Below are positions 40,787 through 51,879 of a stretch of DNA of 64,000 nt, piece by piece; position 1 is the stretch's first letter; the number at the start of each line of letters is the position of its first letter. Source of the stretch: an uncultured Pelagibacteraceae bacterium (lineage in GTDB: Bacteria; Pseudomonadota; Alphaproteobacteria; Pelagibacterales; Pelagibacteraceae); the NCBI GenBank assembly GCA_902555655.1, contig CACDSX010000003.1, forward strand, positions 1 to 64,000, in the 5' to 3' direction. Made by a program: the position numbers and the translations under genes. Below the pieces are notes generated by a model, which was not told the origin of the DNA, searched no databases, and was given only the letters and a program-made list of their open reading frames with translations.

Positions 40787-40837
40787 TTTAATAAACTTAA
40801 GACAAATTCATGACACAATTAAGTGTGAGAAGGCCAT

Positions 40838-41512
40838 ATGGAAGCTGATATTTCATCTCAAGCAGTAGGTTTAGCATCAAGTGCTGATTTTTCTTTATTA
40901 AATTTATTCATTCGTGCAGACATTATAGTTAAATCAGTAATCATTTTATTGATTGCTTGTTCAATTTATTCATGGGCAGTAATTATAGAAAAATTGAGAC
41001 TATTTAAAAAAATAAATTTATCTACAGAAGAGTTTGAAACAAAGTTTTGGAACTCAAAATCTGCAGAGTCATTTTATAATAATCTTCCCGCAAATACAGA
41101 AGATCCGATGGCTTTAGTTTTTAAAGATGCAATGCAAAATTTATTGAAAAGAAAATCAAAAACCGATTTACATGATAGAATGACAACAATGCTGGAGACA
41201 GGAATTGAAAAACAAATGTCCAAAATAAGTAAAGGCTATACTTTTTTAGCAACAGTTGGTTCAACCGCTCCCTTTATTGGTTTATTTGGAACGGTTTGGG
41301 GAATAATGAATTCATTTCAATCTATTGCAATTTCAAGAAATACTAGTTTAGCAATAGTAGCTCCAGGTATTGCTGAAGCTCTTTTCGCAACAGCATTGGG
41401 ATTGTTGGCTGCAATACCAGCAGTTATTGCTTATAATAAATTTAATAATGACTCAATTTTGTATTCAAGAAAATTAGAAAATTTCTCAAAAAGATTTTTA
41501 ACAATAATTTAA
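40838..41512 (+). CDS. tolQ: Tol-Pal system protein TolQ
   Basis: FLATVGSTAPFIGLFGTVWGIMNSFQSIA...IAPGIAEALFATALGLLAAIPAV-type motif. Confidence 0.95.
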   Translation: MEADISSQAVGLASSADFSLLNLFIRADIIVKSVIILLIACSIYSWAVIIEKLRLFKKINLSTEEFETKFWNSKSAESFYNNLPANTEDPMALVFKDAMQNLLKRKSKTDLHDRMTTMLETGIEKQMSKISKGYTFLATVGSTAPFIGLFGTVWGIMNSFQSIAISRNTSLAIVAPGIAEALFATALGLLAAIPAVIAYNKFNNDSILYSRKLENFSKRFLTII

Positions 41513-41513
41513 A

Positions 41514-41930
41514 ATGGCTTTTAAATTAAATCGTTCATCAAAAGAACCAATGAGCGAAATAAATGTTACACCGTTTGTTGATGTAATGTTAGTTCTTTTA
41601 ATAATCTTTATGGTTACTGCTCCCTTATTAACTGTCGGAGTACAAGTAGATTTACCAGAAAGTTCTGCAGACTCTCTTCCCGAAGAAGCTGAACCTCTTA
41701 CTTTATCAATTAACTCTAAAGGAGAAATCTTTATACAAGAATCAAAAGTAGAATATGAAAAAATTATTGCAAAAGTTTTAGCTGTTTCAAAAAATAGAAC
41801 AGATACAAGAATTTATGTACGTGGTGATAAAACAATTAATTATGGAAGAGTACTAGAAATCATGGGTCTATTATCGGGCTCAGGTTTTACCAAAGTAGCT
41901 CTCATATCAGAGCCGTACAAAGAAAGGTAA
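41514..41930 (+). CDS. tolR: Tol-Pal system protein TolR
   Basis: MSEINVTPFVDVMLVLLIIFMVTAPLL. Confidence 0.95.
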   Translation: MAFKLNRSSKEPMSEINVTPFVDVMLVLLIIFMVTAPLLTVGVQVDLPESSADSLPEEAEPLTLSINSKGEIFIQESKVEYEKIIAKVLAVSKNRTDTRIYVRGDKTINYGRVLEIMGLLSGSGFTKVALISEPYKER

Positions 41931-41936
41931 GTAGAA

Positions 41937-42746
41937 GTGAATAGAAGTATAATAATCTCTTCTGTTTTACACTTAGTATTAATTATGATTACAGCAATGA
42001 GCTTACCATTTCTTGCAAAAAAACCGATTGATCTTCCCCCGATTGTATCAGTTGAGTTAATACAAATTACAGATAAGACAAATATTCCATTTGCTCCAAA
42101 AGCAAAAAAAACTTTAGAAAAAATTAAAGAAAAAGAGAAAAAACTAGTTTCTGAGCAAGCACCACCAAAAAAAGTTAAAAAAATTAAACCAGACTCCATA
42201 CCAATGCCAGATGATAAGGTAAAAAAAATTGAAAAAATTAAAGAGGATAAACAGAATCCAGAAAAAGTTGATAATGAAATTAAGCAAGTATCTGAATTTG
42301 AGAAAGAAGAGTTATTTGACCCTAATAATATTGCAGCCCTAATTGATAAATCCAAAGTTGAATCTTCAGAAACAAATAATAAAACTAATAAAGTGACTCA
42401 AGATCAGCAAAAAAATATACAAAATGCTGGTTTATCTTTAAGCGAAGAGGATGCTTTAAAAGCTCAAATATTTGGATGTTGGAGTATCCCTTTAGGTTTA
42501 CCATATAATGAAAACTTATTAGTCAGAATCAAACTTGAATTAAATCCTGATGGTACTGTTTTGCAGTCAGAAATATTAGATCACGCCAGAATGAATAAGC
42601 CTGGTCAGGGATTTTATAAAGTTTTGGCAGAGAGTGCCTTAAGAGCTATTAAATTGTGTCAGCCACTTAGGGTGCCTACTACAGGTTATGAAAGATGGAG
42701 AGAATTACAGCTAAATTTTGATGCAAGAGAGATGCTAGAAGGGTAG
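41937..42746 (+). CDS. tolA: Tol-Pal system protein TolA
   Basis: N-terminal TM, K/E/P-rich middle region, C-term GCWSIPLGLPYNENLLVRIKLELNPDGTV; between tolR and tolB; GTG start. Confidence 0.85.
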   Translation: MNRSIIISSVLHLVLIMITAMSLPFLAKKPIDLPPIVSVELIQITDKTNIPFAPKAKKTLEKIKEKEKKLVSEQAPPKKVKKIKPDSIPMPDDKVKKIEKIKEDKQNPEKVDNEIKQVSEFEKEELFDPNNIAALIDKSKVESSETNNKTNKVTQDQQKNIQNAGLSLSEEDALKAQIFGCWSIPLGLPYNENLLVRIKLELNPDGTVLQSEILDHARMNKPGQGFYKVLAESALRAIKLCQPLRVPTTGYERWRELQLNFDAREMLEG

Positions 42747-42755
42747 TATACTATA

Positions 42756-44096
42756 ATGATAAGAATTTTTTTAATTATTTTATTTATTATTACACCAATC
42801 AGAGCTTTTGCTTTGATTGAAGTTGATATTACGAGGGGAAATTTAAATCCACTTCCAATAGCAGTATCCCCTTTATCAATAGATGAAAACTCAAGAAAGA
42901 ATTTTGAAAAAATTCTTAAAAAAAAAAATATAGGTTCAGAAATTTCTATAGTTGTCGAAAGAAATTTAAAAACTTCAGGTCTTTTTAATCCTCTTAGTAA
43001 AGATGCTTTTCTTCAAGAGCCAGATATTGCAAATCTTAAACCAAGATTTGAAGACTGGAATTTAATAAAAGCTCAAGCTTTAATTACAGGAAAAGTTAAT
43101 TTTGTTGACGATAAGTTAAGAGTTGAATTTAGGTTATGGGATGTTCTTGCTGGAAAAGAAATGATGGCTTTAGCTTTCACTACAGTCCCAAACAATTGGA
43201 GGAGAGTGGGCCACATTATAACAGATAAAGTTTATGAACGCTTAACTGGTGAAAAAGGTTATTTTGACACTAGAGTAATTTATGTAGCTGAAGAGGGTCC
43301 AAAAACTAGAAGAATAAAAAAATTAGCAATAATGGATCAAGATGGTGAAAATAATAAATTTTTAACTTTAGGTAATGAACTCGTTTTAACACCAAGGTTT
43401 AATCCAACAAGTCAAATGGTTACTTATTTATCTTACTTTAGAAACCTTCCTAGAGTTTATTTATTAGATATTGAAACTGGAGTGCAAGAGGTTGTTGGAG
43501 ACTTTCCTGGAATGACATTTGCACCAAGATTTTCTCCAGATGGAAAAAAAATTATAATGAGTTTTGCAAAAGATGGAAATTCAGATATATATACCATGGA
43601 TTTAGAAAACAGAATTGTTGAAAAAATTACAAATCACCCTTCAATAGACACTTCACCATCATATTCACCTGATGGAAAATACATTTGTTTTAATTCTGAT
43701 AGAAGCGGTTATCAACAAATTTATATTATGAAAAAAGATGGCAGTAATGTAAAAAGAATTTCTTTTGGTAGAGGATTGTATGGAACACCAGTTTGGTCTC
43801 CTAGAGGAGATTTAATTGCATTTACTAAACTCCATAAAGGAAAATTTTATATTGGAGTTATGAGAACAGATGGAAGTGGCGAAAGATTATTAACTGAAAA
43901 TTTTTATCAAGAAGCACCCTCATGGTCTCCTAACGGAAGGGTTTTAATTTTTTATAGAGAAACTAAAACTAACGATAAGGGAGAAGGTTTTTCAGCTAAA
44001 TTATGGTCAATTGATTTAACAGGGTATAATGAGAGGCTTGTAAATACCCCAACAGATGCATCAGACCCATCATGGTCATCTTTATTAAGTAATTAA
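42756..44096 (+). CDS. tolB: Tol-Pal system beta propeller protein TolB
   Basis: Repeated [24 protein letters not shown] beta-propeller motifs; ARFSPDG...SDIYTMDLE. Confidence 0.95.
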   Translation: MIRIFLIILFIITPIRAFALIEVDITRGNLNPLPIAVSPLSIDENSRKNFEKILKKKNIGSEISIVVERNLKTSGLFNPLSKDAFLQEPDIANLKPRFEDWNLIKAQALITGKVNFVDDKLRVEFRLWDVLAGKEMMALAFTTVPNNWRRVGHIITDKVYERLTGEKGYFDTRVIYVAEEGPKTRRIKKLAIMDQDGENNKFLTLGNELVLTPRFNPTSQMVTYLSYFRNLPRVYLLDIETGVQEVVGDFPGMTFAPRFSPDGKKIIMSFAKDGNSDIYTMDLENRIVEKITNHPSIDTSPSYSPDGKYICFNSDRSGYQQIYIMKKDGSNVKRISFGRGLYGTPVWSPRGDLIAFTKLHKGKFYIGVMRTDGSGERLLTENFYQEAPSWSPNGRVLIFYRETKTNDKGEGFSAKLWSIDLTGYNERLVNTPTDASDPSWSSLLSN

Positions 44097-44181
44097 ACAC
44101 TATTATCTTGATTTTTTAACTTGAAACATCTAATTAGTTGTGAAAAAGTTAAGAATAAGAAATATTGATCAAGGAGCAATA

Positions 44182-44661
44182 ATGAAATTAAACAAAATTC
44201 TAAAAAACGCTTTTTTAATAACAGTTGCGTGTTTAGCACTATCTGCTTGTGCAACATCAAAGAAATCAACAGGACAAATGCAAGGTGATGTTTATACTGG
44301 AACAGATACAGTAGAATACTTAGCATCAGGAGTTCCTGATCGAGTTTTCTTTGCAACAAATGAGTCAGTTTTAACTACAGCTTCAAGAGAGACGCTAAGA
44401 AAGCAAGCAGCTTGGTTAAGAAAGAATTCTAAAATTAATATAGTTCTTGAAGGACACGCTGATGAAAGAGGCACAAGAGAATATAACTTGGCCTTAGGTG
44501 AAAGAAGAGCGAACGCTGCAAAAGACTATTTAATGACTTACGGAATTTCTTCAGACAGAATATCAGTTTTGAGTTATGGTAAAGAAAGACCTGTGGACTC
44601 AGGATCAAATCCTTTAGCTTGGTCAAAAAATAGAAGATCAGTTTCAGTTAAAGCAAATTAA
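44182..44661 (+). CDS. pal: Peptidoglycan-associated lipoprotein (start refined from 44140)
   Basis: AAGGAG before ATG at 44182; lipobox LSAC; OmpA-like LEGHADERGTREYNLALGERRANAAKDYL. Confidence 0.95.
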   Translation: MKLNKILKNAFLITVACLALSACATSKKSTGQMQGDVYTGTDTVEYLASGVPDRVFFATNESVLTTASRETLRKQAAWLRKNSKINIVLEGHADERGTREYNLALGERRANAAKDYLMTYGISSDRISVLSYGKERPVDSGSNPLAWSKNRRSVSVKAN

Positions 44662-44673
44662 TTATTATATTTT

Positions 44674-44713
44674 AAAGACCCTTATTTATTAAATGAATAA
44701 GGGTCTTTTTTTT
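44674..44713 (+). terminator. Intrinsic (Rho-independent) terminator after pal
   Basis: AAAGACCCTTATTTA-TTAAA-TGAATAAGGGTCTTTTTTTT: long inverted repeat followed by T run. Confidence 0.85.
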
Positions 44714-44740
44714 GCCATTATTTTAATCATAACCTGAGTT

Positions 44741-45736
44741 ATGACTTTTCATTTAAAGAAGTTAATTGTTAAAATTGTTTTAATAATAAATTTTTTTTTA
44801 TTAATTTGCTCATTTTCATTTGCTGATAATCATAATATTTATGAAACCTTGGAACAAATTCAAAAAGATATTAAAACTTTAGAAAAAGCAGTTTATTCTA
44901 GTTCTGTTCAACTAAATGAAGTAAACAATAATAACTTATCTTCAAGTTCTAATGGCAATTCAGAAGATGTTTTAACAAGACATTTATTAAAACTTTCTGA
45001 AATAGAAAATCAGTTTCAACAACTTACCAATAAGTTTGAGGAAATAAATTTTAAATTAGACAAACTATCAAATAGAATGTCGAAAGTTCAAGCTGATAAT
45101 CAAATAAGATTTCAAGATTTAGAAAACGCACTATCATCAGGTGAAGTAAATAAGAAAATTGTTAAAAAAGAAAAAGATGATGAAGTTTTACCAGGTAGCT
45201 CTCAACCTCAGGATTTGGGATCTGTATCTTATAAGGATACTTCTTCAAATGAAACTTCACAACAAACTCAATCTATTGATACTACTGGTACAGTTGTAAC
45301 TGAAACTTTCCAATCAGAGGAAAAAATACTTCCAAATGATTCTCCAGATAAACAATATGAATTTGCGACAAGCTTTTTAAAAGTTGGAGATTATGCTACC
45401 GCAGAAAGAGCATTTAGAGAATTTGTGTTGACCAATCCTGAACATAGTTTAGCTGGAAACGCTCAATATTGGTATGCAGAAACATTTAGAATTAGACAAC
45501 TTTATACTGATGCAGCATCAGCATATTTAGAGGGTTATCAAAAATATCCAAAAGGTGAAAAAGCTCCTATAAATTTATTAAAGCTTGGTGTATCTATGAT
45601 TCAGATTGGAGAAAAAGATCAAGGTTGTAAAATGATTAATGGTGTTGAAAAACAATATCCAAAAGCAAAACAATCTGTAATTCAAAAAGCTAAATATGAA
45701 TCTCAAAAATTTGAGTGTAAAAAACAAAATTCCTAA
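44741..45736 (+). CDS. cpoB: Cell division coordinator CpoB / YbgF
   Basis: C-term TPR: DKQYEFATSFLKVGDYATAERAFREFVLTNPEHSLAGNAQYWYAETF; coiled-coil N-terminus; after pal. Confidence 0.9.
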   Translation: MTFHLKKLIVKIVLIINFFLLICSFSFADNHNIYETLEQIQKDIKTLEKAVYSSSVQLNEVNNNNLSSSSNGNSEDVLTRHLLKLSEIENQFQQLTNKFEEINFKLDKLSNRMSKVQADNQIRFQDLENALSSGEVNKKIVKKEKDDEVLPGSSQPQDLGSVSYKDTSSNETSQQTQSIDTTGTVVTETFQSEEKILPNDSPDKQYEFATSFLKVGDYATAERAFREFVLTNPEHSLAGNAQYWYAETFRIRQLYTDAASAYLEGYQKYPKGEKAPINLLKLGVSMIQIGEKDQGCKMINGVEKQYPKAKQSVIQKAKYESQKFECKKQNS

Positions 45737-46724
45737 ACTTTTAAAAAATAAGTTAAATAATAAAAAGATACAGCAAATTTACAAAAAGTTTGAAAATTCT
45801 CTTAACATAAAACAAAATTTTATTGTTGCAGTTTCCGGAGGACCTGACAGTCTAGCTTTAGCTTTTTTAGCTAAGATTTATGCATTTAAGAGAAAACTTC
45901 AGCCTAAATTTTTTATAGTTGACCATAAGCTGAGACCAGAATCTACAAAAGAGGCAAAATTAGTTAAAAAAGTATTAAATTTTTTTTTTATTGATATTGA
46001 GATATTAACTTGGAAAGGGAAAAAACCTCAAAATAATGTTCAGTCTGTTGCTAGACAAAAAAGATACGAATTATTGTTTGCTCAATGTGAAAAATTTAAA
46101 ATAAATAATATTTTACTTGGACATCATAGAGATGATTTATTTGAAAATTTTTTCATCAGAATGCTTAGAGGAAGTGGATTAAGAGGGTTAGTATCATTAG
46201 ATAAAAAAAGTGAAATTTATGATAAGAATTTACTCAGACCCTTATTAGATCAAAAAAAAGAAGATCTATTATTTTTATCAAAGAAAGTATTTAACTTTTA
46301 TATAGAAGATCCGACAAACAAAGATCAAAAATATTTAAGAATTAAAGTTAGAAAATTAATTGAAGATCTTCAAGAAAATGGATTGGATAAAAGAAAATTT
46401 CTTAAAACAATTCAAAATTTGAAGTACTCAAACAATGTCGTAAAATTTTATATAAGTCAAAACTTAAAAAAGAATACCTTTTTTTCGAAAAATGAGAATA
46501 AGTTCTTATTAAATATGAATTTTTTTAAACAACCTTATGAAATTGTTTTTAGATCATTATCAGAATTGCTAAAATTTATTGGCCAAAAATATTACTCTGC
46601 TAGAGGTAAAAAATTAGATAGAATTATAGAAAATATTCAAAATGATAAATTTTCTAAAGTAACTTTAGGTGGATGTATCATTAAAAGGGTTGATCAAACG
46701 GTAATTATTTCAAAAGAACAATAA
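45696..46724 (+). CDS. tilS: tRNA(Ile)-lysidine synthase
   Basis: FIVAVSGGPDSLALAFLAK; DHKLRPESTKEA; LGHHRDDLFENFFIRMLRGSGLRGL; exact start uncertain. Confidence 0.93.
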   Translation: MNLKNLSVKNKIPKLLKNKLNNKKIQQIYKKFENSLNIKQNFIVAVSGGPDSLALAFLAKIYAFKRKLQPKFFIVDHKLRPESTKEAKLVKKVLNFFFIDIEILTWKGKKPQNNVQSVARQKRYELLFAQCEKFKINNILLGHHRDDLFENFFIRMLRGSGLRGLVSLDKKSEIYDKNLLRPLLDQKKEDLLFLSKKVFNFYIEDPTNKDQKYLRIKVRKLIEDLQENGLDKRKFLKTIQNLKYSNNVVKFYISQNLKKNTFFSKNENKFLLNMNFFKQPYEIVFRSLSELLKFIGQKYYSARGKKLDRIIENIQNDKFSKVTLGGCIIKRVDQTVIISKEQ

Positions 46725-46786
46725 TTACTGCGACATTTACCTAAATTGCCACTTGTTTAATTTATAATAATTCTTATTTTAGAGTC

Positions 46787-48676
46787 ATGAATATGAAAAA
46801 TATAGCTATGTGGGCAATAATAGTTTTTTTAACTATTGGTCTATACAATATGTTCAAGGGTCCTCAATCAAATACTAGAGGGGGAACCCAAGTTATATTT
46901 TCCGAATTTTTAAAATCAGTTGATAACGGAGAAGTGTTAAAAGTAGAAATTCAGGGAAACAATATAAAAGGAGTTTATTCAAATGGAAATAGTTTTACTA
47001 CTTATTCTCCAAACGATCCAAACTTAATTGAAAAACTTTCAAATAAAGGGGTGAGCATATCTGCAGCTCCAATTGAAGAAAAGATGCCATCTTTATTTGG
47101 GGTATTACTTTCATGGTTTCCTATGTTGTTGCTAATTGCAGTTTGGATTTTCTTTATGAGACAAATGCAAGGAGGCAAAGGTGGTGCCATGGGCTTTGGA
47201 AGATCAAAAGCTAAAATGATGAACGAGCTCAAAGGCAAAGTAACTTTTAATGATGTTGCTGGTGTGGAAGAGGCTAAAGAAGAAGTAGAGGAAATAGTCG
47301 AATTTTTAAAAGACCCAAAAAAATTTAGTAGACTTGGAGGAAAAATACCAAGAGGAGCTTTGTTAGTCGGGCCTCCAGGAACAGGTAAAACATTGTTAGC
47401 ACGAGCTATAGCCGGAGAGGCCGCAGTTCCATTTTTCACAATTTCTGGTTCTGACTTTGTTGAAATGTTTGTAGGAGTAGGTGCTTCAAGAGTTAGAGAT
47501 ATGTTTGAACAAGGTAAAAAAAATTCTCCCTGCATAATTTTTATTGATGAAATCGATGCAGTTGGAAGAAGTAGAGGTGCAGGTTTAGGTGGAGGAAATG
47601 ATGAAAGAGAGCAAACTCTTAATCAGTTACTTGTAGAGATGGATGGTTTCGATACAAATGAGGGTGTTATAATAATTGCAGCAACTAATAGACCTGACGT
47701 TTTAGATCCCGCTTTATTAAGACCAGGACGATTTGATAGACAGGTGGTCGTTTCAAATCCAGATATTATTGGTAGAGAAAAAATCCTAAAAGTTCATGTT
47801 AAAAAAATTAAAATGGCTCCAGATGTAAATTTAAGAACAGTTGCCAGAGGTACACCAGGATTTTCTGGCGCTGATCTAGCAAATTTAGTGAATGAAGCAG
47901 CATTGTTAGCTGCAAGAAAGAATAAAAGAATTGTTACTTTAATTGAATTTGAAGATGCTAAAGATAAAGTAATGATGGGATCTGAGAGAAGATCAATGGT
48001 AATGACAGAAGAAGAAAAAACATTAACTGCTTACCATGAGGCAGGGCATGCTATTGTAACTATTAACGAGGATGCTGCGTATCCGATACACAAGGCTACT
48101 ATCATACCAAGAGGTAGAGCGTTAGGAATGGTTATGCAATTACCTGAAAGAGATGAGCTTTCTCAGACAAGAGAGCAACTACACGCTCAATTAGCTATAG
48201 CTATGGGAGGTAGAGTAGCAGAAGAAATAATATTTGGTGATGAAAAAGTTACTACAGGAGCTGCTAGTGATATTGAACAAGCCACTAAAAGAGCTAGAGC
48301 AATGGTTATGAGGGCTGGATTAAGTAAAGAACTTGGACCTGTTGCGTACGGAGAAAATGAAGAAGAGGTTTTTTTAGGTAGATCAGTCGCTAGACAACAA
48401 AATATGTCTGAAGAAACAGCAAAAAAAGTAGATTCAGAAATAAGAAAAATCGTAGACAAAGGTTATGAAAGAGCAAGAAAAATATTAACAGATAAGATAG
48501 ATGATTTACATAAGTTGGCAAAAGCACTTTTGACTTATGAAACCTTATCAGGTGAAGAAATAGAAAACCTTATCAACAAAAACGTATATCCAGTAGACAA
48601 ACAAGATTTAAAAGTTGAAGACGATAAAGGTTCCGCTTTAAGTGCCATGGGGCTTAAACCAAAAATTGTTCATTAA
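46787..48676 (+). CDS. ftsH: ATP-dependent zinc metalloprotease FtsH
   Basis: [53 protein letters not shown]. Confidence 0.98.
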   Translation: MNMKNIAMWAIIVFLTIGLYNMFKGPQSNTRGGTQVIFSEFLKSVDNGEVLKVEIQGNNIKGVYSNGNSFTTYSPNDPNLIEKLSNKGVSISAAPIEEKMPSLFGVLLSWFPMLLLIAVWIFFMRQMQGGKGGAMGFGRSKAKMMNELKGKVTFNDVAGVEEAKEEVEEIVEFLKDPKKFSRLGGKIPRGALLVGPPGTGKTLLARAIAGEAAVPFFTISGSDFVEMFVGVGASRVRDMFEQGKKNSPCIIFIDEIDAVGRSRGAGLGGGNDEREQTLNQLLVEMDGFDTNEGVIIIAATNRPDVLDPALLRPGRFDRQVVVSNPDIIGREKILKVHVKKIKMAPDVNLRTVARGTPGFSGADLANLVNEAALLAARKNKRIVTLIEFEDAKDKVMMGSERRSMVMTEEEKTLTAYHEAGHAIVTINEDAAYPIHKATIIPRGRALGMVMQLPERDELSQTREQLHAQLAIAMGGRVAEEIIFGDEKVTTGAASDIEQATKRARAMVMRAGLSKELGPVAYGENEEEVFLGRSVARQQNMSEETAKKVDSEIRKIVDKGYERARKILTDKIDDLHKLAKALLTYETLSGEEIENLINKNVYPVDKQDLKVEDDKGSALSAMGLKPKIVH

Positions 48677-48681
48677 TATTA

Positions 48682-49734
48682 ATGTCCAGATATTACACAA
48701 GAGCGTGTAATTTCTTTTATGGAAGTGTATCAAAAAGTTTAGTAAAAAAAAAAAAATCCCTTCCTTTAAATGGTAATCAGCAAATTTCTTTTGATCATAT
48801 TGAATTAATTTCAAGAAAATCAAAAAAAAAAATACCTATTAATAAACTAAACAAGTTATCACAATCATTAAAAAAACAGATAAATCTTGATATTAAAAAA
48901 ATCACATCAAAAAAAAAAAATTTTGCCAACCTTAATTTTCTTAAGTTGCCTAACATTATGGGTGTACTAAATCTTACACCAGATAGTTTTTCTGACGGTG
49001 GAATATTTAATAAAAAAAGTAAAGGAATTAAACATGCTAATCAAATGTTTATATCTGGAGCGAATATTGTAGATGTTGGAGGTGAGTCGACAAGACCGGG
49101 CTCTAAGGGAGTAAACACAAAGTTGGAATGGGAAAGAATAAATAAAACTTTAAAGTCTTTATGTAAAAAAATTCCTGTTTCTTTAGATACAAGAAAATCA
49201 GAAATTATGGAAAAAGGTATTAAATATGGTGTCAAAATTATAAATGATATCTCAGGACTTAATTATGACCCTTTAACTATAAATATTTTAAATAAATATA
49301 AAATACCATTTATTATTCAGCATTCCCAGGGAGCTCCAGAAAATATGCAAAATAACCCGAAGTATGAGAATGTGCTGTTAGATGTTTATGATTTTTTTTA
49401 TGAAAAAATTCAGTTTTTGAGATCAATTGGTATTAATCATAATAATATAATAATAGATCCAGGTATAGGTTTTGGAAAAAATTTGAAACATAATATGAAT
49501 TTGATTAACAATATTTCTATTTTTCATTCACTTGGTTTTCCTATACTTGTTGGCAACTCAAAAAAAAAATTTATAAAAGAAATATCTAAAAAAAATGATA
49601 CAAAAACTAGAACAGGTGGAACTGTTGCCTCATCCATATATTTGATGATGCAAGGAGTACAAATTTTAAGAATTCATGATGTTAATGAAATACTACAAGG
49701 AATAAAAGTTTTTAAAGAATTAATTAAAGATTAA
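48682..49734 (+). CDS. folP: Dihydropteroate synthase with about 95-residue basic N-terminal extension
   Basis: PNIMGVLNLTPDSFSDGG; VDVGGESTRPGSKGV; DPGIGFGKN. Confidence 0.95.
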   Translation: MSRYYTRACNFFYGSVSKSLVKKKKSLPLNGNQQISFDHIELISRKSKKKIPINKLNKLSQSLKKQINLDIKKITSKKKNFANLNFLKLPNIMGVLNLTPDSFSDGGIFNKKSKGIKHANQMFISGANIVDVGGESTRPGSKGVNTKLEWERINKTLKSLCKKIPVSLDTRKSEIMEKGIKYGVKIINDISGLNYDPLTINILNKYKIPFIIQHSQGAPENMQNNPKYENVLLDVYDFFYEKIQFLRSIGINHNNIIIDPGIGFGKNLKHNMNLINNISIFHSLGFPILVGNSKKKFIKEISKKNDTKTRTGGTVASSIYLMMQGVQILRIHDVNEILQGIKVFKELIKD

Positions 49735-51065
49735 TGGCAAAAAAATATTTTGGTACAGATGGAATAAGAGGAGCTGTTAGTAGTAAATACATTAATGGTG
49801 ATATGTTTTTTAAATTTGGCTTAGCTTCGGGAACATATTTTAAAACACAAAAAAAAAAGAAACAAACAGCAATTATCGCTAAAGATACAAGATTGTCTGG
49901 TTATACATTAGAGCCAGCACTAGTCTCGGGATTAACATCGGCTGGAATGCATGTTTACACATTAGGACCTTTGCCAACTAATGGTTTAGCAATGCTTACA
50001 AAATCTATGAAAGCTAATATGGGTATTATGATCACTGCATCCCATAATTCTCACTATGATAATGGGTTAAAACTATTTGGTCCTGATGGAATGAAATTGT
50101 CAGATAAAATAGAAAAAAAAATTGAAAAATTAATAGATAAAAAAATTTATAAAAATCTATCAAAACCTGAAAACTTGGGAAGAGTAAAAAGACTAGAAAG
50201 TGGTACTAAAAATTATGTAAAAATTTTAAAAAAAAATTTTACAAAAGATTTTAATCTTCGAGGTTTAAGAATTGTAATTGATTGTGCGAATGGAGCAGGA
50301 TACAAAGCAGGTCCAGAATTATTAAGATCTTTGGGAGCAAAAGTATTTTCAATCGGGGTAGATCCTAATGGTTTGAATATCAATAAATATTGTGGTTCAA
50401 CTTTTCCTAACAACATTAGAAATGCAGTAAAGAAGCATAAGGCAAATTTAGGTATCTCCCTTGATGGTGATGCTGATAGAATTATTATGTGTGATGAGAT
50501 GAGCAATATAATTGATGGTGATCAAATAATTGCTGCTTTAGCCAAAAGGTGGAAAAATAAAAAAATGTTAAGAGGTGGTGTGGTTGGCACTTTAATGTCA
50601 AATTATGGTTTGGAAAATTTTTTTAAAAATGAAAAAATTAAATTTATTCGATCAAATGTAGGTGATAGGTACGTGAAAGAAAAAATGCAAAAATATAATT
50701 TTAATTTAGGGGGAGAGCAATCTGGACATATTATCCTTGGTAAATTTGCTACTACAGGAGATGGGTTATTAGTTGCTTTAGAAGTGTTGTTTGCCATTCG
50801 AAAAGGGAGAAAAGCTAGTGAATTTTTTAATACCTTTAAAAAAACTCCACAGATTTTAAAAAATATTAATGTAAAGGAAAGATCTATCATTAATAAACCT
50901 GTGGTAAAAAAATCAATAAAAATTGCAGAAAAATTAATGAAAGGATCAGGAAGAATATTAGTTAGAAAATCTGGCACAGAGTCAAAGATAAGAGTTATGG
51001 GTGAGAGTGAAAATAAAAATCTTCTCAACAAATGTATCAACATTATCTTAAAAAAAATTAAATAA
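49734..51065 (+). CDS. glmM: Phosphoglucosamine mutase
   Basis: KYFGTDGIRGAVSS; GIMITASHNSHYDNGLKLFGPDG; SLDGDADRIIMCDE. Confidence 0.97.
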   Translation: MAKKYFGTDGIRGAVSSKYINGDMFFKFGLASGTYFKTQKKKKQTAIIAKDTRLSGYTLEPALVSGLTSAGMHVYTLGPLPTNGLAMLTKSMKANMGIMITASHNSHYDNGLKLFGPDGMKLSDKIEKKIEKLIDKKIYKNLSKPENLGRVKRLESGTKNYVKILKKNFTKDFNLRGLRIVIDCANGAGYKAGPELLRSLGAKVFSIGVDPNGLNINKYCGSTFPNNIRNAVKKHKANLGISLDGDADRIIMCDEMSNIIDGDQIIAALAKRWKNKKMLRGGVVGTLMSNYGLENFFKNEKIKFIRSNVGDRYVKEKMQKYNFNLGGEQSGHIILGKFATTGDGLLVALEVLFAIRKGRKASEFFNTFKKTPQILKNINVKERSIINKPVVKKSIKIAEKLMKGSGRILVRKSGTESKIRVMGESENKNLLNKCINIILKKIK

Positions 51066-51066
51066 A

Positions 51067-51879
51067 TTGAAAATAAAATCAAAAATTTTAATAATTGCCG
51101 GATCAGATTCATCTGGTGGAGCAGGGATTCAAGCAGATATTAAAACTGTTACAGCATTAGGTTCGTATGCCATGACAGCAATAACTGCAGTAACATCTCA
51201 AAATACGAAAGGAGTAAAATCAATAATCTCTATAGCTCCTAAAGAGATTTCAAATCAAATTATTTATACTTCAAAAGATATAAAACCAAATGCAATTAAA
51301 ATTGGAATGTTGCATTCTGTGAGGGTAATAGATTCCGTTGTCAGATCTTTAGATAAAATTAATGTTAAAAAAATAGTGCTCGATCCAGTAATGGTTGCAA
51401 AAGGTGGAACTAAATTAATTGATGATAAGGCAGTAAAATTACTAAAATCTAAATTGATGAAAAAAGTTACTTTAATTACTCCAAATATTCCTGAGGCTGA
51501 AATTTTAACTCAAACTAAAATTACAACTAAGGAAGATATGATTTTTGCAGCAAACAAATTATTAGAATTTGGAGCAAAAAATGTTTTGATAAAAGGTGGT
51601 CATTTAAAATTTAAATTTGTTCAAGATATATTTGTTAATAAATCTGAAATAAAAATATTCAATAACAAAAGATATGAAACAAAAAATACTCACGGTACAG
51701 GTTGTACATTGTCTAGTGCTATAACTACTTTTTTATCATGTGGAAAACCTATTAAGAAAGCTTGTGAGCTTGGAATTAAGTATGTAAATTCTGCAATAAA
51801 GACAAACCCAAAATATGGAAAAGGTCACGGTCCTATAAATCATCTCAACTCAATGAAACTAGATAGAAAATTTAATTAA
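51067..51879 (+). CDS. thiD: Hydroxymethylpyrimidine/phosphomethylpyrimidine kinase
   Basis: [56 protein letters not shown] start. Confidence 0.95.
   Translation: MKIKSKILIIAGSDSSGGAGIQADIKTVTALGSYAMTAITAVTSQNTKGVKSIISIAPKEISNQIIYTSKDIKPNAIKIGMLHSVRVIDSVVRSLDKINVKKIVLDPVMVAKGGTKLIDDKAVKLLKSKLMKKVTLITPNIPEAEILTQTKITTKEDMIFAANKLLEFGAKNVLIKGGHLKFKFVQDIFVNKSEIKIFNNKRYETKNTHGTGCTLSSAITTFLSCGKPIKKACELGIKYVNSAIKTNPKYGKGHGPINHLNSMKLDRKFN

Noticed and set aside
41840-42355. 171-aa minus-strand ORF opposite tolA/tolR
   Set aside because: Ser/Phe/Leu-rich shadow ORF of the lysine-rich tolA region.
47002-47535. 177-aa minus-strand ORF opposite ftsH
   Set aside because: Antisense to the highly conserved AAA+ domain of FtsH; no recognisable motif.
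51060-51070. TPP riboswitch upstream of thiD or thiE
   Set aside because: thiD follows glmM by about 1 nt and thiE overlaps neighbours; no THI-box-like leader exists in the window.
50603-51112. 169-aa minus-strand ORF opposite glmM
   Set aside because: Antisense of a conserved coding region, no domain signature.
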